A stretch of 64,000 nt of DNA, taken from Rhizophagus prolifer. Lineage: Eukaryota; Glomeromycota; Glomeromycetes; Glomerales; Glomeraceae. The stretch's first letter is position 1, and the number at the start of each line of letters is the position of its first letter. The position numbers and the translations under genes were made by a program. Positions 1 through 8,195 of this stretch are shown in pieces. The notes below the pieces were generated by a model. It worked only from the letters and a program-made list of their open reading frames with translations. It made no database searches and was not told the origin of the DNA. The stretch covers positions 62,001 through 126,000 of the forward strand of contig NQWY01024837.1 in the NCBI GenBank assembly GCA_019425655.1, given 5' to 3'.

Positions 1-1961
1 TCATTAGTTTCAGGAGTATTACTGTTTTCTTTGAATTTGAATGGTTGAATAATTTCCTGTGCAATGTATGTTAAAGCACTTTCCTGACTATACAGTGCCC
101 GGTCTAGATTTGGAATACCAAATCCAAAAGTTCGCAGTAAATTTGTAATATCTCTTTTATTATTTTGTTTTTCGTGCTGATTATACATCGCTTCACTCCA
201 ACTAGCAGAATGAATTATTAAACCTCTTATCGTTTCTGCCCAAGCGGTTGGATATTCGTAGGCAACTTTTGCAGCGAACCAAGATGCCTGTGCAGCTGCG
301 GCACTTGTTGCCCAAATAGTATCAAAATGCCGTCTAGTTGTAAATTGTTTTGAGGTTGACAGTAATTCTAAATCTTCGTGTCCTGTAATATTATTATCAG
401 TTGCTTTCAACAGGTTTCCGCCTTCAAAAACGACATCAGGTTTTACCGCCCATTTTCTTTCCCAAACTAAGGACGTACAGCTATAAGGAGAAATTTGTCC
501 CTCGTTGGCAATAGGTGTATGATTTTGAAAATTTGAATCAGTGACTTGTATTTTATCAGTATAAGCTCCAGCGACCAAAGCGTTCCACGCTTGAGCGGGA
601 TTTTGGACAGAGGATGTAAAGTTTGAATTAGGATAATTTTGCCACGATTCATCATCATTTACATTTCCTGCGGAAATAATTATTAATCGCTGATTTTCAC
701 CTTCGCCATAAGCCAAATTATCCACTGCTCCGGACCACGAAGAAGGTCTTCCTCTATAGGTATCTTCTGATGATGTAACCGCCATACAATAAACCAAAAC
801 CATATTCGGATTTTGGATTTCTGCTCTTGCGATTCCTTGTGCTGTTACATCACCCCATAATTCTCGTGGATTTTCGCCCTGATTGGGTAAAATCTTCACA
901 GAGCATAATTTATGTGTTAACGAAACTTCATTTTGGGAAATAAGTAATTGCTCCATTTGTCCGTAACCAGCAAGCCCAGCCATTAGTGTTCCGTGTCCTG
1001 ACCCGTTTGCGTGGTCGTTTGTTCCCCAAGTACTATCGACTGTCAAAGTATTGGTATCATCAATAAGTGGCTGCAATAGTTGATGCCCATTATTTACACC
1101 TGTATCTAAAATACATACTTTAACATTGCTTTCTATAATGTGAGTTCTACGTAGTAAATCATCGATCCAAGCCTGTTGTTCAATACGACTTTCCCTTACC
1201 CAAAATCCTGCTGGTTCCTGTCCTATACGAAACTCTGCTAATACATCACTTTGTAACATTAACTCAATCAACTGTTGTCGATTGGCGTTTATCAGCAAAA
1301 CTGCTCTTTCAGGAAAAATAATGCTATTATGCTTTACTTCAATTCCAATATTTTGAAGTGTTGTAAGAAATTCTGCAATTTGCCTCTGCTCTTGGTTTTC
1401 TTTGGTGTCTACATTCAGCCACGCTTCACACCACTTTGCTGTATCCGCCGGAATTAGTTGTGGATTATCTGTCCATAAACCTTCTAATAGTGCTATACTT
1501 ACATCTTCAATACTATTTACCAGTGGCGCATTTTTAGGCTGTCCCTTTTCAGTTTCCTCCTGTTGGTATTTTTGAATCTTAGTAATAAAATGTCCTTCCT
1601 TGCCATTTGGAACGTACACTGTTGCTCTTACTTGTATTTCTTCGCCAACGGAAATTTCTTTGACATTCAATAACCGAATACCTTTTCTTAGGTCTTCTAA
1701 GCTTTTGGTAATCAAATCGTGGTCTGTAGCACTGGTAAACTGAATATACGTTCCTTCTCTTGTGGCGATATGCTGAGCACTTCTCTGTTCTTGTATTTGT
1801 TCCTTTTGTCGCCAAATTTGCTCAAATTCTTGTAACAATTTTTGACTGTGTGATGCTCTATCACGAACAGGAAATGGCTTAGGTGCAATTGGAACACCTC
1901 GGGTTTTATATTTTTCGCTACTTACATTTCCTGATATGAAGATGTGTTTGTATGATGCCAT
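1..1961 (-). CDS. Subtilisin-like serine protease (S8), partner of AAA+ ATPase; C-terminus beyond window
   Basis: I read this frame directly from the reverse strand; it is open from an ATG at 1961 to the window edge (653 residues visible). The S8 catalytic triad is intact: Asp286 in a V-C-I-L-D-T-G context, His323 in G-H-G-T, and Ser553 in A-T-S-A-A-A-A. There is no signal peptide, so the protease should stay in the cytoplasm, unlike most secreted subtilases. About 280 residues precede the catalytic domain and are not recognised; they may sense or hold substrate. The start lies 8 nt after the stop of the AAA+ ATPase gene, so the two are co-transcribed and probably act together. Family membership is firm; a role in phage defence or protein quality control is inference from the pairing and the mobile-element setting. 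Confidence 0.85.
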   Translation of the reverse strand, partial: MASYKHIFISGNVSSEKYKTRGVPIAPKPFPVRDRASHSQKLLQEFEQIWRQKEQIQEQRSAQHIATREGTYIQFTSATDHDLITKSLEDLRKGIRLLNVKEISVGEEIQVRATVYVPNGKEGHFITKIQKYQQEETEKGQPKNAPLVNSIEDVSIALLEGLWTDNPQLIPADTAKWCEAWLNVDTKENQEQRQIAEFLTTLQNIGIEVKHNSIIFPERAVLLINANRQQLIELMLQSDVLAEFRIGQEPAGFWVRESRIEQQAWIDDLLRRTHIIESNVKVCILDTGVNNGHQLLQPLIDDTNTLTVDSTWGTNDHANGSGHGTLMAGLAGYGQMEQLLISQNEVSLTHKLCSVKILPNQGENPRELWGDVTAQGIARAEIQNPNMVLVYCMAVTSSEDTYRGRPSSWSGAVDNLAYGEGENQRLIIISAGNVNDDESWQNYPNSNFTSSVQNPAQAWNALVAGAYTDKIQVTDSNFQNHTPIANEGQISPYSCTSLVWERKWAVKPDVVFEGGNLLKATDNNITGHEDLELLSTSKQFTTRRHFDTIWATSAAAAQASWFAAKVAYEYPTAWAETIRGLIIHSASWSEAMYNQHEKQNNKRDITNLLRTFGFGIPNLDRALYSQESALTYIAQEIIQPFKFKENSNTPETN

Positions 1962-1969
1962 TCCCAAAA

Positions 1970-2896
1970 TTATTTATGATAGGCTGCATTACGGTCTTTA
2001 ATTGCCTTTAAAATTAACTGATTATTCATCGGCTGCTTTTCATTCAAAACCGTTTCTTTAATAGCATCAATACAGGCAAGAGATATTTCAGCGTGACTTA
2101 AGCCATTTATGTCTGGTAACAAATCTTTAAATTTGATTTTTTTACTAAATTGAGCAAGCCTATTTTTTAACAATTCTTCTTTTTCTTCCAAGTTTGGAAG
2201 ATTATATAAAATTACATCGTCAAATCTACGGAAAAGAGCCTGGTCTAATAGTTCTTTATTATTGGTAATGGCAATTATAAGACTATCGGAATTGTCCCTT
2301 TCGATAAATTGGAGGAAAGAATTTAGAACTCTTCTCATTTCTCCCACGTCATTATCTCGACTTCGTTCGCCTCCGATAGCGTCAAATTCATCAAATAGAT
2401 ATACTCCTTGACGTTGTTCGATTAAATCAAATATTTGGCGAAGTTTGGCACTGGTTTCTCCCATAAATTTTGTTACCATTTTATCCATCAAAATAGTATA
2501 AAGTGGAAGATTTAACTCATTAGCAAGAATGGATGCCGTCAAGGTTTTACCTGTCCCTGGAGGACCTGAAAGTAAAATTTTTCTACGGTTTTCTAAATCG
2601 TGTTTACGAAGTTTGTCTCGTTGTACGAATTCTGAAATAATGCGATTTATTTTAGATTTAATATCGTGTGGTGCAATCATATCGAAAAGATTGACCGCAG
2701 GCACATTTTCTTGTATCAAGCCTTGCAAATCAGGTGAAAATACTTTATCTATAATAGTTTTTATTTCATCAGCGACAAAGGTATGCCCCAGTTTGGCTTC
2801 GTGGGCAGCTATTTGCAAAGCAACAGTTGTAAACCTTTCAGGTTCGTTGTTGTAATGCGATTTGATTAAAGATATTATGTATTCAGCTTTTGCCAT
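1970..2896 (-). CDS. AAA+ ATPase paired with the S8 protease
   Basis: A 308-residue single-domain AAA+ ATPase. The N-terminal ~100 residues are helical and not recognised. The ATPase core follows: Walker A G-P-P-G-T-G-K-T at 111-118, Walker B L-F-D-E at 167-170, a sensor-1 I-T-N-N near 210-213, and a double arginine (223-224) where the arginine finger sits. The fold is that of the classic AAA clade (FtsH/proteasomal-ATPase/spastin-like), but it lacks both membrane segments and a built-in protease. It is the first gene of a two-gene operon with the subtilase. By analogy with ATPase-protease machines it could remodel or deliver substrates to the protease, or act as the sensor that switches it on. 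The division of labour is not shown by sequence. Confidence 0.88.
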   Translation of the reverse strand: MAKAEYIISLIKSHYNNEPERFTTVALQIAAHEAKLGHTFVADEIKTIIDKVFSPDLQGLIQENVPAVNLFDMIAPHDIKSKINRIISEFVQRDKLRKHDLENRRKILLSGPPGTGKTLTASILANELNLPLYTILMDKMVTKFMGETSAKLRQIFDLIEQRQGVYLFDEFDAIGGERSRDNDVGEMRRVLNSFLQFIERDNSDSLIIAITNNKELLDQALFRRFDDVILYNLPNLEEKEELLKNRLAQFSKKIKFKDLLPDINGLSHAEISLACIDAIKETVLNEKQPMNNQLILKAIKDRNAAYHK

Positions 2897-3095
2897 TATA
2901 GCAAAATTACGTTTTTTTCTAATAGCATTCTATCCCAATTTTCAATTTGCTCAACATTTGGATTTGAAAGGCTAGAAATTTATAAATTATAAAGTTGATA
3001 ATATTTGTGTGATTCTGAATCTTATTAAACGATAATATATTTTAAAGTTTCCTTGCATCAAAATATCAGTAAATGTCTTTTAGGATATTTTGTGC
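2897..3095. other. Intergenic gap between ATPase operon and integrase gene
   Basis: About 200 bases, very AT-rich, between two leftward genes. It must contain the promoter of the ATPase-protease operon and the end of the integrase transcript. I see no convincing TAnnTTTG box, hairpin or ORF in it. Confidence 0.5.
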
Positions 3096-4307
3096 TTATA
3101 TAATTATATCTTCAATGATTTTGTCGAGCTTTGTATCTGGTAACGTATTAAGATAAGACATCGTTGAATTAATATCTTTATGCCCTAATGCTTCCTTTAT
3201 TATGTCAATAGAAACATTTTCAAATTTTAATGCAGTAGCGAAAGAATGTCTCGCACAATAATAAGTGATATTCTTATTGATTTTAAGATTTTTAATAATT
3301 TCTTTGAGTGGCTTATTTATGAATTCTTTTAAATACTTATGGCTTTTATTTTTTAAATATATTTCATCTGTATTATTGTTCTTAATAATTCTGAACAAAA
3401 AGTTTGAGCTAGATTCTGAATCATACTTTTCAAGAATGCTTTTATTCAAATCAGTTAATTTAAAACTGACCGAAGCCCCAGTCTTTGTTCTTATATAATG
3501 AATAGTGCTACCCAAAAGAGATTTTTTTTCGAGTTTTATTAAGTCAATAAAATTAATTCCACGTGAATAATAGCTGAATAAAAACATATCTCTAGCAAAT
3601 TCCTCTTTGGGTTCTTTCGTTTCATAATTTTTTAAAAGGCGTATTTCATCTTGAGTTAAATATTCTTTCTTACTATTTGTTTTAATTTTGGATAACTTAA
3701 AGTCTTTGAATGGGTATTGAGTTTCTTTTATAATTTTTCCTTTGATTGCTTGATTGAAAATGTTTCTTACTGTTCTTAGACGTATCCCAATTGTACTGGA
3801 TTTGTTTCCCTTTTCTATACAATAAGCTTCATAATTTTTTAGAGATAAATAAGTTATTTCATTAAATCCGATGTCTTTTTTTTTGAAGAATAGCTGAAGA
3901 GATTTCAAAGTTTCATTTTCTATTTGAGCTGTTCCGATTTTTGATGATTTTTTTAGATTTTCAATATTTTGTAGCTGAAATTCTGTGTAAGAAACAGTTT
4001 TATTTTTCCCCTTATAAGTTTTAATTCTATTTATAAGGTCGGGAAGGGTATAGGAAATATTATCATCTTCAAATTGCTCGATTATTTCTTCTATTATCTT
4101 GTGGTACTTTTCGATAAAAGCATTAATTTTTTTGTGTTCTGGATGATTCTTTTTCACTCTTTCTGTCTCATAACTCCATTGGTCTTCTCTGCAAGACTTT
4201 TGAAGAGATAATGAGGTATTTTTGCGGTCTTTGATAAAAGAAATAATGATACTTTTCTCACCATTGACCTTCGTAGTACTTTTTAATGTAAATTGAAAAC
4301 TAATCAT
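3096..4307 (-). CDS. Tyrosine recombinase / integrase of an integrative element
   Basis: Phage/ICE-type tyrosine recombinase of Bacteroidota style, 403 residues from the ATG at 4307. An upstream ATG at 4358 exists, but the 17 extra residues would run back into the tRNA fragment; M-I-S-F-Q-F begins the typical arm-binding strand. N-terminal arm-binding domain ~1-90, SAM-like core-binding domain ~95-195, catalytic domain ~215-400. Active-site landmarks are visible: Arg in Y-Y-S-R-G, Lys in R-T-K-T-G, A-R-H-S-F-A-T, L-G-H and nucleophile Tyr385 in M-S-Y-L-N. It reads away from the tRNA 3' fragment 47 bases upstream, the expected layout at one end of an element that integrates into a tRNA gene. 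It appears whole. Confidence 0.93.
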   Translation of the reverse strand: MISFQFTLKSTTKVNGEKSIIISFIKDRKNTSLSLQKSCREDQWSYETERVKKNHPEHKKINAFIEKYHKIIEEIIEQFEDDNISYTLPDLINRIKTYKGKNKTVSYTEFQLQNIENLKKSSKIGTAQIENETLKSLQLFFKKKDIGFNEITYLSLKNYEAYCIEKGNKSSTIGIRLRTVRNIFNQAIKGKIIKETQYPFKDFKLSKIKTNSKKEYLTQDEIRLLKNYETKEPKEEFARDMFLFSYYSRGINFIDLIKLEKKSLLGSTIHYIRTKTGASVSFKLTDLNKSILEKYDSESSSNFLFRIIKNNNTDEIYLKNKSHKYLKEFINKPLKEIIKNLKINKNITYYCARHSFATALKFENVSIDIIKEALGHKDINSTMSYLNTLPDTKLDKIIEDIII

Positions 4308-4313
4308 AATATA

Positions 4314-4335
4314 TTGACGAACATTTGACGAACAT
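4314..4335. repeat. Perfect tandem 11-bp repeat TTGACGAACAT x2 beside att site
   Basis: Two abutting identical copies of TTGACGAACAT, 4314-4324 and 4325-4335. They lie between the integrase start and the tRNA-derived att core. Eleven bases is about one helical turn, so two proteins would bind the same DNA face. Likely arm-type sites for the integrase or sites for an excision factor or repressor of int; this is inference from position. Confidence 0.7.
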
Positions 4336-4353
4336 TGTTGGTTCAAAATACAT

Positions 4354-4395
4354 CTCATAATCAGGTGGTCCCTGGTTCGAGCCCAGGTGGGACCA
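4354..4395 (+). other. Duplicated 3' half of a tRNA(CAT), integrative-element attachment site
   Basis: This matches the 3' part of a tRNA: anticodon loop CTCATAA (4354-4360), 3' anticodon strand TCAGG, T-stem CCTGG/CCAGG around loop TTCGAGC (4371-4387), acceptor strand TGGGACC (4388-4394) and discriminator A. The 5' half is absent: the bases before the loop cannot pair with TCAGG. The anticodon CAT points to tRNA-Met (or tRNA-Ile2). Such a 3' fragment beside an integrase is the duplicated end of an element inserted in that tRNA. The intact tRNA is expected beyond the left edge of the window. It is not a functional tRNA. Confidence 0.85.
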
Positions 4396-4430
4396 CAGAA
4401 ACGAAGAATGAAAATTTTTCAGAATTTACA

Positions 4431-4455
4431 AAGCCCCTGTTTATGGGGCTTTTTC
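4431..4455 (+). terminator. Rho-independent terminator-like hairpin
   Basis: Arms AAGCCCC (4431-4437) and GGGGCTT (4445-4451) with a run of T. It follows the tRNA fragment by about 35 bases; it may be the original terminator of the tRNA transcript, or belong to the next insertion. Confidence 0.75.
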
Positions 4456-4550
4456 TTGTATTGGTATAATCATCTTTCCTCATCGTTCACCAAAAAAAGC
4501 TCCTCGTTTTTCTACCGAAGTAATTTTTTTGTATTTTTATAAAAAAACAT

Positions 4551-7500
4551 ATGTCTAATACACCATTAACAAAAATTAATTACTCTGATCAAGAAAATCC
4601 AATTTTATCTCGTGCATTCTCTGATGTCGTGGGAGTTAACTATATTAAAAACTCTAGTTTTTATGATAATAATATTGATACTTGGTCGGACAATGGCTTA
4701 GGCGGAATAATTTCTGGGGATTATTCGTGGCTAAAGATAGACCCTTTAAATAATGATAATTATGGAGCTACTACTCAAATAGATATTCCATTGGGAGATT
4801 ATGTGGTCGAATTTGATTTGCTGAATGAAAATTTTCTTGAAAAAGAAATGTCAATTGAGTTTTCAAATGCACAGAAGATAAACTTTGATATTTTAAACAC
4901 TAATAATATCCAGCGTTTTAAATTCATTATATCAATTACAACAGCTTGTAATTCGTTTAAAATTATTTCTAAAGGAAAGTCTGTAATAAAAATCAAGAAT
5001 ATCTTTTTATATCACAGAAATGATTCTGGTGTTTTATTTAGAACAAATGAGAATAAAGATAAGTCTGAAATCATAGAAAGTTTCCTGGGGAAAAATGCTA
5101 TTAAATTTGATAATTTTAAAAACACACAAGGTTATTGGAGGAAGGCAAATGACTATGGGAATGTTCAGCAATTTGATGATTATTTGAGTGTTGATGCAGA
5201 TGTTGTTCATGGTGTAAGTGCTTTGACTGATACAATTTTGACTAAAGGAAAATATCTCCTGCAAATCGAATTATTACCCTCCAACATGCTGCCGGACGGT
5301 AAGTTACAAATAACACTTTCAAATAATCAGGTTATCGATTTTTCTGTTGTTAGTGAGGCTTACAAACAGAAAGTTTTATTGGATTTAGTAATTACTTCTG
5401 ATTGTAATTGGATTGCGATTGGATCTCCAAAGAATAATTCATTTCGTCTTTATCAATTCTATTTGTCTGAAAAAAAATCAAATGTTTTAGAAAAAATTGA
5501 TGAAAATGAGTCTCAAATCTCCTTGATAAATGATTTTATTATATCTGCTGATAATCTTATCGAAAATGGAAATTTTGAAAGTTCGATAGATGGATGGAGA
5601 GCAAACATACCTGGGGGTACGATTAGTTGGGATGACGGCAAGATACTTGTTGATTCTGGAAATGAAGATAATTATGGTGTTATACATGACGTTGAAATTT
5701 CCGCAGGTATTTATTCTTTATTGATTGACATAAAACCATTATTTCTTCAAAATAGTTACTCTTTTAAAATTATTACAAGTGAAAACGAAATATTTAGTTT
5801 CGATGTCGAAAATATTGCAAAAAAACAACAATTTATTTTTGAATTTTTACCCTCAAAAAATTTTACTTGGATAGCTTTGACATATTCAGGAAAAGGTAGA
5901 TTTGAATTATATAACTTTAAAATATATAAAAAAAATAATGACATTGTTAATCGTGTCATAGATTTACAGAAGCAAAATAATATACTTGGTGACAATATTA
6001 TCAAGAATAGTAATTTTTCTACTTCTTCACTACTGTGGTCAGCCGATCCTGGAATGACGGTTACTTGGTTAGATTCTAAATTGGAAATTAATTCAACTAC
6101 AGCTAACAGTAAATTGATTTATAATACCAAATTAGATATAGGCAAATATATTATATCGTTGGAAATAACGCCGGCAACATTATATCCACCTTATAGATTT
6201 TTTATTAAAATTGGGAATGACATCAAATATTTTAATGTTTTGAATATTAACATTAAACAATTATTTGATTTGTCAATAGAAGTCACTGCTGCATCAGAAA
6301 ATATAGCTTTAGGGTTTGAAGGCACAGGAAAATTCTATTTACACGATTTTTATTTATTCAGGAAAGAGAATAATGTCGTAAGTAAACTGCAATCTATGCA
6401 GACTGTCTTAACAAGTATCTTAGAAAATCAAAATAACTCTGACACTCCCAAATCTACCACCGCTAATATAACAACCCTCAGAACATCTGAAAACATAATA
6501 TATAACTTTCTTGATCAATATACAGGAGAAGATATACAAGCTGTTGAAACTAACGAGATTAATTCTGATACCCAAGTTGATAACATTATATATTTCAAAG
6601 GTAATAATGGTAATTATTATAAAAGAAGATATAATTATCTAACCCCAGAAATGTTTGGAGCGAAGGGTGATGGAGTTACGGATGATTATTATGCATTGCA
6701 GCTAATGTTTGATAAAGGTGAAGAAGGTTGTACATTCTGGTTTGATGGTGCTAAAACTTATTATAATGCTTTTGCAAATAATGGTTTATGGGCTGAACTA
6801 TTAAATAGGAATATGTGGCAAAGGAAAAAGGCTGCAAATTTCTTATTTAATGGTGCTAAATTAAGAAGAAGATTACCAGAATGGAATGATCGTAACGGCA
6901 TAAACGGGGAGAATAGGGGAGATTTTTATACAGACCAAGAAACTGCACTATTATATTTGGAAGGAGAAAATTTTTTTATTGATAAAGCTGACTTTAATTC
7001 AGGGGTACAAGAAGGTAAATTATGGAATATTAGATGTATAGATAAAGACAATGAAGGAAAATGTATTGAATGGGAAATATATGAAGATAATATAGAAGGA
7101 TATGCTGTAGGGACTTGTATGGAATATGGCTTACGATTAAAAAACTGTAAAAATATAGTAATAAATGATAGCCAATTTACCAATTCTGTTTTTCCAGTTT
7201 ATATGACGGAATGTGAAAATGTCGTGCTGAATAACCCAATTTTCAAGTTTGCAGCACAAGCTAATAGATGTCTCAATGGCGGAGTTAATAATGAAGGAGA
7301 TAGGGCTCTTGGCGGCGGTATAAAAATGGTTTGGTGTAAAAACGTCCAGATTAGAAATGCATATGGTTACAGGAATTTAAATGATACTATAGAAGTTGAA
7401 CAGTTTAATGAAAATATATTTTTTAGCGGAATGAGTGAGTTTGATTATTCTAATTCTGCAGTAATTATAGATTCTAAACACGTTTCTTTTGATTGGATTG

Positions 7501-8000
7501 CAAAAAATATAGACAATGGATGTGGTATAATAATAAGAGGCGGTGACGCTAAAATGCAAACTAAGTCTATTTCTGGAAGAGCTATCGTTGACACTTGTTC
7601 ATGGGTAGGATTGTATATAATTTTGAGGGAAGGTGCTGTCAATGATATAGAAGGTATTAATATTGACTTGCAAACATCAAACTGTGCTCTAACTGGACTT
7701 TTTGTGGATAACGATAGTACATTATATGATATAAAGGGAATAAACATTAATCATACTAGTATTAGCGATGGTAGTGTTGGCGGTTATTCTAGGCATTTTA
7801 AGAATAACTGTGCTGGCGTTTGTAATGGTTTCACAAGTAATTCATCAATAAGTACATATTTTAGTGGTACTAATTCCAGCACACAATTTATGAGGTTTAA
7901 TATTTCACTTGGAGAAAATGTTCAAACAGAATTTTCTAAAGGGATGTCAACACAAGACTATAAATTTCAAAAAGTTTTATGTCAGGATGTGGTTTTATAA
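4551..8000 (+). CDS. Tailspike-like protein: four beta-sandwich-type modules plus pectate-lyase-like beta-helix
   Basis: A 1149-residue protein without signal peptide or T9SS tail. Residues ~30-620 hold four tandem modules of 130-155 residues. Each tends to open with an N-x-x-F-x-x-x-x-x-x-W-type segment, carries a G-K-Y/G-D-Y strand, and closes with F-x-L-Y/H-x-F before a charged linker; this resembles carbohydrate-binding jelly-roll modules. A coiled-coil-like linker follows (~625-690). Near residue 700 the motif M-F-G-A-K-G-D-G-V-T-D-D marks the start of a pectate-lyase-3 type right-handed beta-helix, as in phage tailspikes and depolymerases. No other virion genes are nearby; it looks whole. 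Possible roles: receptor-binding part of a prophage or of a contractile injection particle encoded elsewhere, or a cargo gene. Atypically AT-rich codon use suggests transfer. Confidence 0.75.
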   Translation: MSNTPLTKINYSDQENPILSRAFSDVVGVNYIKNSSFYDNNIDTWSDNGLGGIISGDYSWLKIDPLNNDNYGATTQIDIPLGDYVVEFDLLNENFLEKEMSIEFSNAQKINFDILNTNNIQRFKFIISITTACNSFKIISKGKSVIKIKNIFLYHRNDSGVLFRTNENKDKSEIIESFLGKNAIKFDNFKNTQGYWRKANDYGNVQQFDDYLSVDADVVHGVSALTDTILTKGKYLLQIELLPSNMLPDGKLQITLSNNQVIDFSVVSEAYKQKVLLDLVITSDCNWIAIGSPKNNSFRLYQFYLSEKKSNVLEKIDENESQISLINDFIISADNLIENGNFESSIDGWRANIPGGTISWDDGKILVDSGNEDNYGVIHDVEISAGIYSLLIDIKPLFLQNSYSFKIITSENEIFSFDVENIAKKQQFIFEFLPSKNFTWIALTYSGKGRFELYNFKIYKKNNDIVNRVIDLQKQNNILGDNIIKNSNFSTSSLLWSADPGMTVTWLDSKLEINSTTANSKLIYNTKLDIGKYIISLEITPATLYPPYRFFIKIGNDIKYFNVLNINIKQLFDLSIEVTAASENIALGFEGTGKFYLHDFYLFRKENNVVSKLQSMQTVLTSILENQNNSDTPKSTTANITTLRTSENIIYNFLDQYTGEDIQAVETNEINSDTQVDNIIYFKGNNGNYYKRRYNYLTPEMFGAKGDGVTDDYYALQLMFDKGEEGCTFWFDGAKTYYNAFANNGLWAELLNRNMWQRKKAANFLFNGAKLRRRLPEWNDRNGINGENRGDFYTDQETALLYLEGENFFIDKADFNSGVQEGKLWNIRCIDKDNEGKCIEWEIYEDNIEGYAVGTCMEYGLRLKNCKNIVINDSQFTNSVFPVYMTECENVVLNNPIFKFAAQANRCLNGGVNNEGDRALGGGIKMVWCKNVQIRNAYGYRNLNDTIEVEQFNENIFFSGMSEFDYSNSAVIIDSKHVSFDWIAKNIDNGCGIIIRGGDAKMQTKSISGRAIVDTCSWVGLYIILREGAVNDIEGINIDLQTSNCALTGLFVDNDSTLYDIKGININHTSISDGSVGGYSRHFKNNCAGVCNGFTSNSSISTYFSGTNSSTQFMRFNISLGENVQTEFSKGMSTQDYKFQKVLCQDVVL

Positions 8001-8020
8001 ATTAAATTACCCCAATTTTC

Positions 8021-8045
8021 AAACCCCTGAAATAGGGGTTTTTTC
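8021..8045 (+). terminator. Terminator after tailspike-like gene
   Basis: Hairpin AAACCCCT (8021-8028) / AGGGGTTT (8034-8041) followed by T's, 20 bases after the stop codon. Confidence 0.85.
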
Positions 8046-8129
8046 GTGTTTAAATGTACCATATTTTATCAGAAGTTAAAGTTCCGCACCTGCATTTACT
8101 ATTTTAATAAATACTGCATATAAAAGAAT

Positions 8130-8152
8130 AGCTCGATTCCATATGGGACCAC
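8130..8152 (+). other. Decayed copy of the tRNA(CAT) 3' end, possible second att scar
   Basis: Aligning 8130-8152 with the tRNA 3' end at 4374-4396 gives 17 identities in 23, including an exact final TGGGACCAC and the T-loop core TCGA. T-stem pairing is largely lost. A terminator hairpin follows 10 bases later, as expected downstream of a tRNA. I read it as the old chromosomal end of the tRNA locus or an earlier att site. Chance similarity cannot be excluded. Confidence 0.45.
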
Positions 8153-8162
8153 TTTTACAATC

Positions 8163-8195
8163 AACCACTTACAAATCGTAGGTGGTTTTTTTTTT
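8163..8195 (+). terminator. Terminator-like hairpin
   Basis: Arms AACCAC (8163-8168) and GTGGTT (8182-8187) followed by a run of T. No gene lies immediately upstream except the tRNA-like scar, so it may be the ancestral tRNA terminator. Confidence 0.75.

Noticed and set aside
4354-4395. Functional tRNA gene
   Set aside because: No 5' half: bases before the anticodon loop do not pair, and no D-arm or 5' acceptor strand is present.
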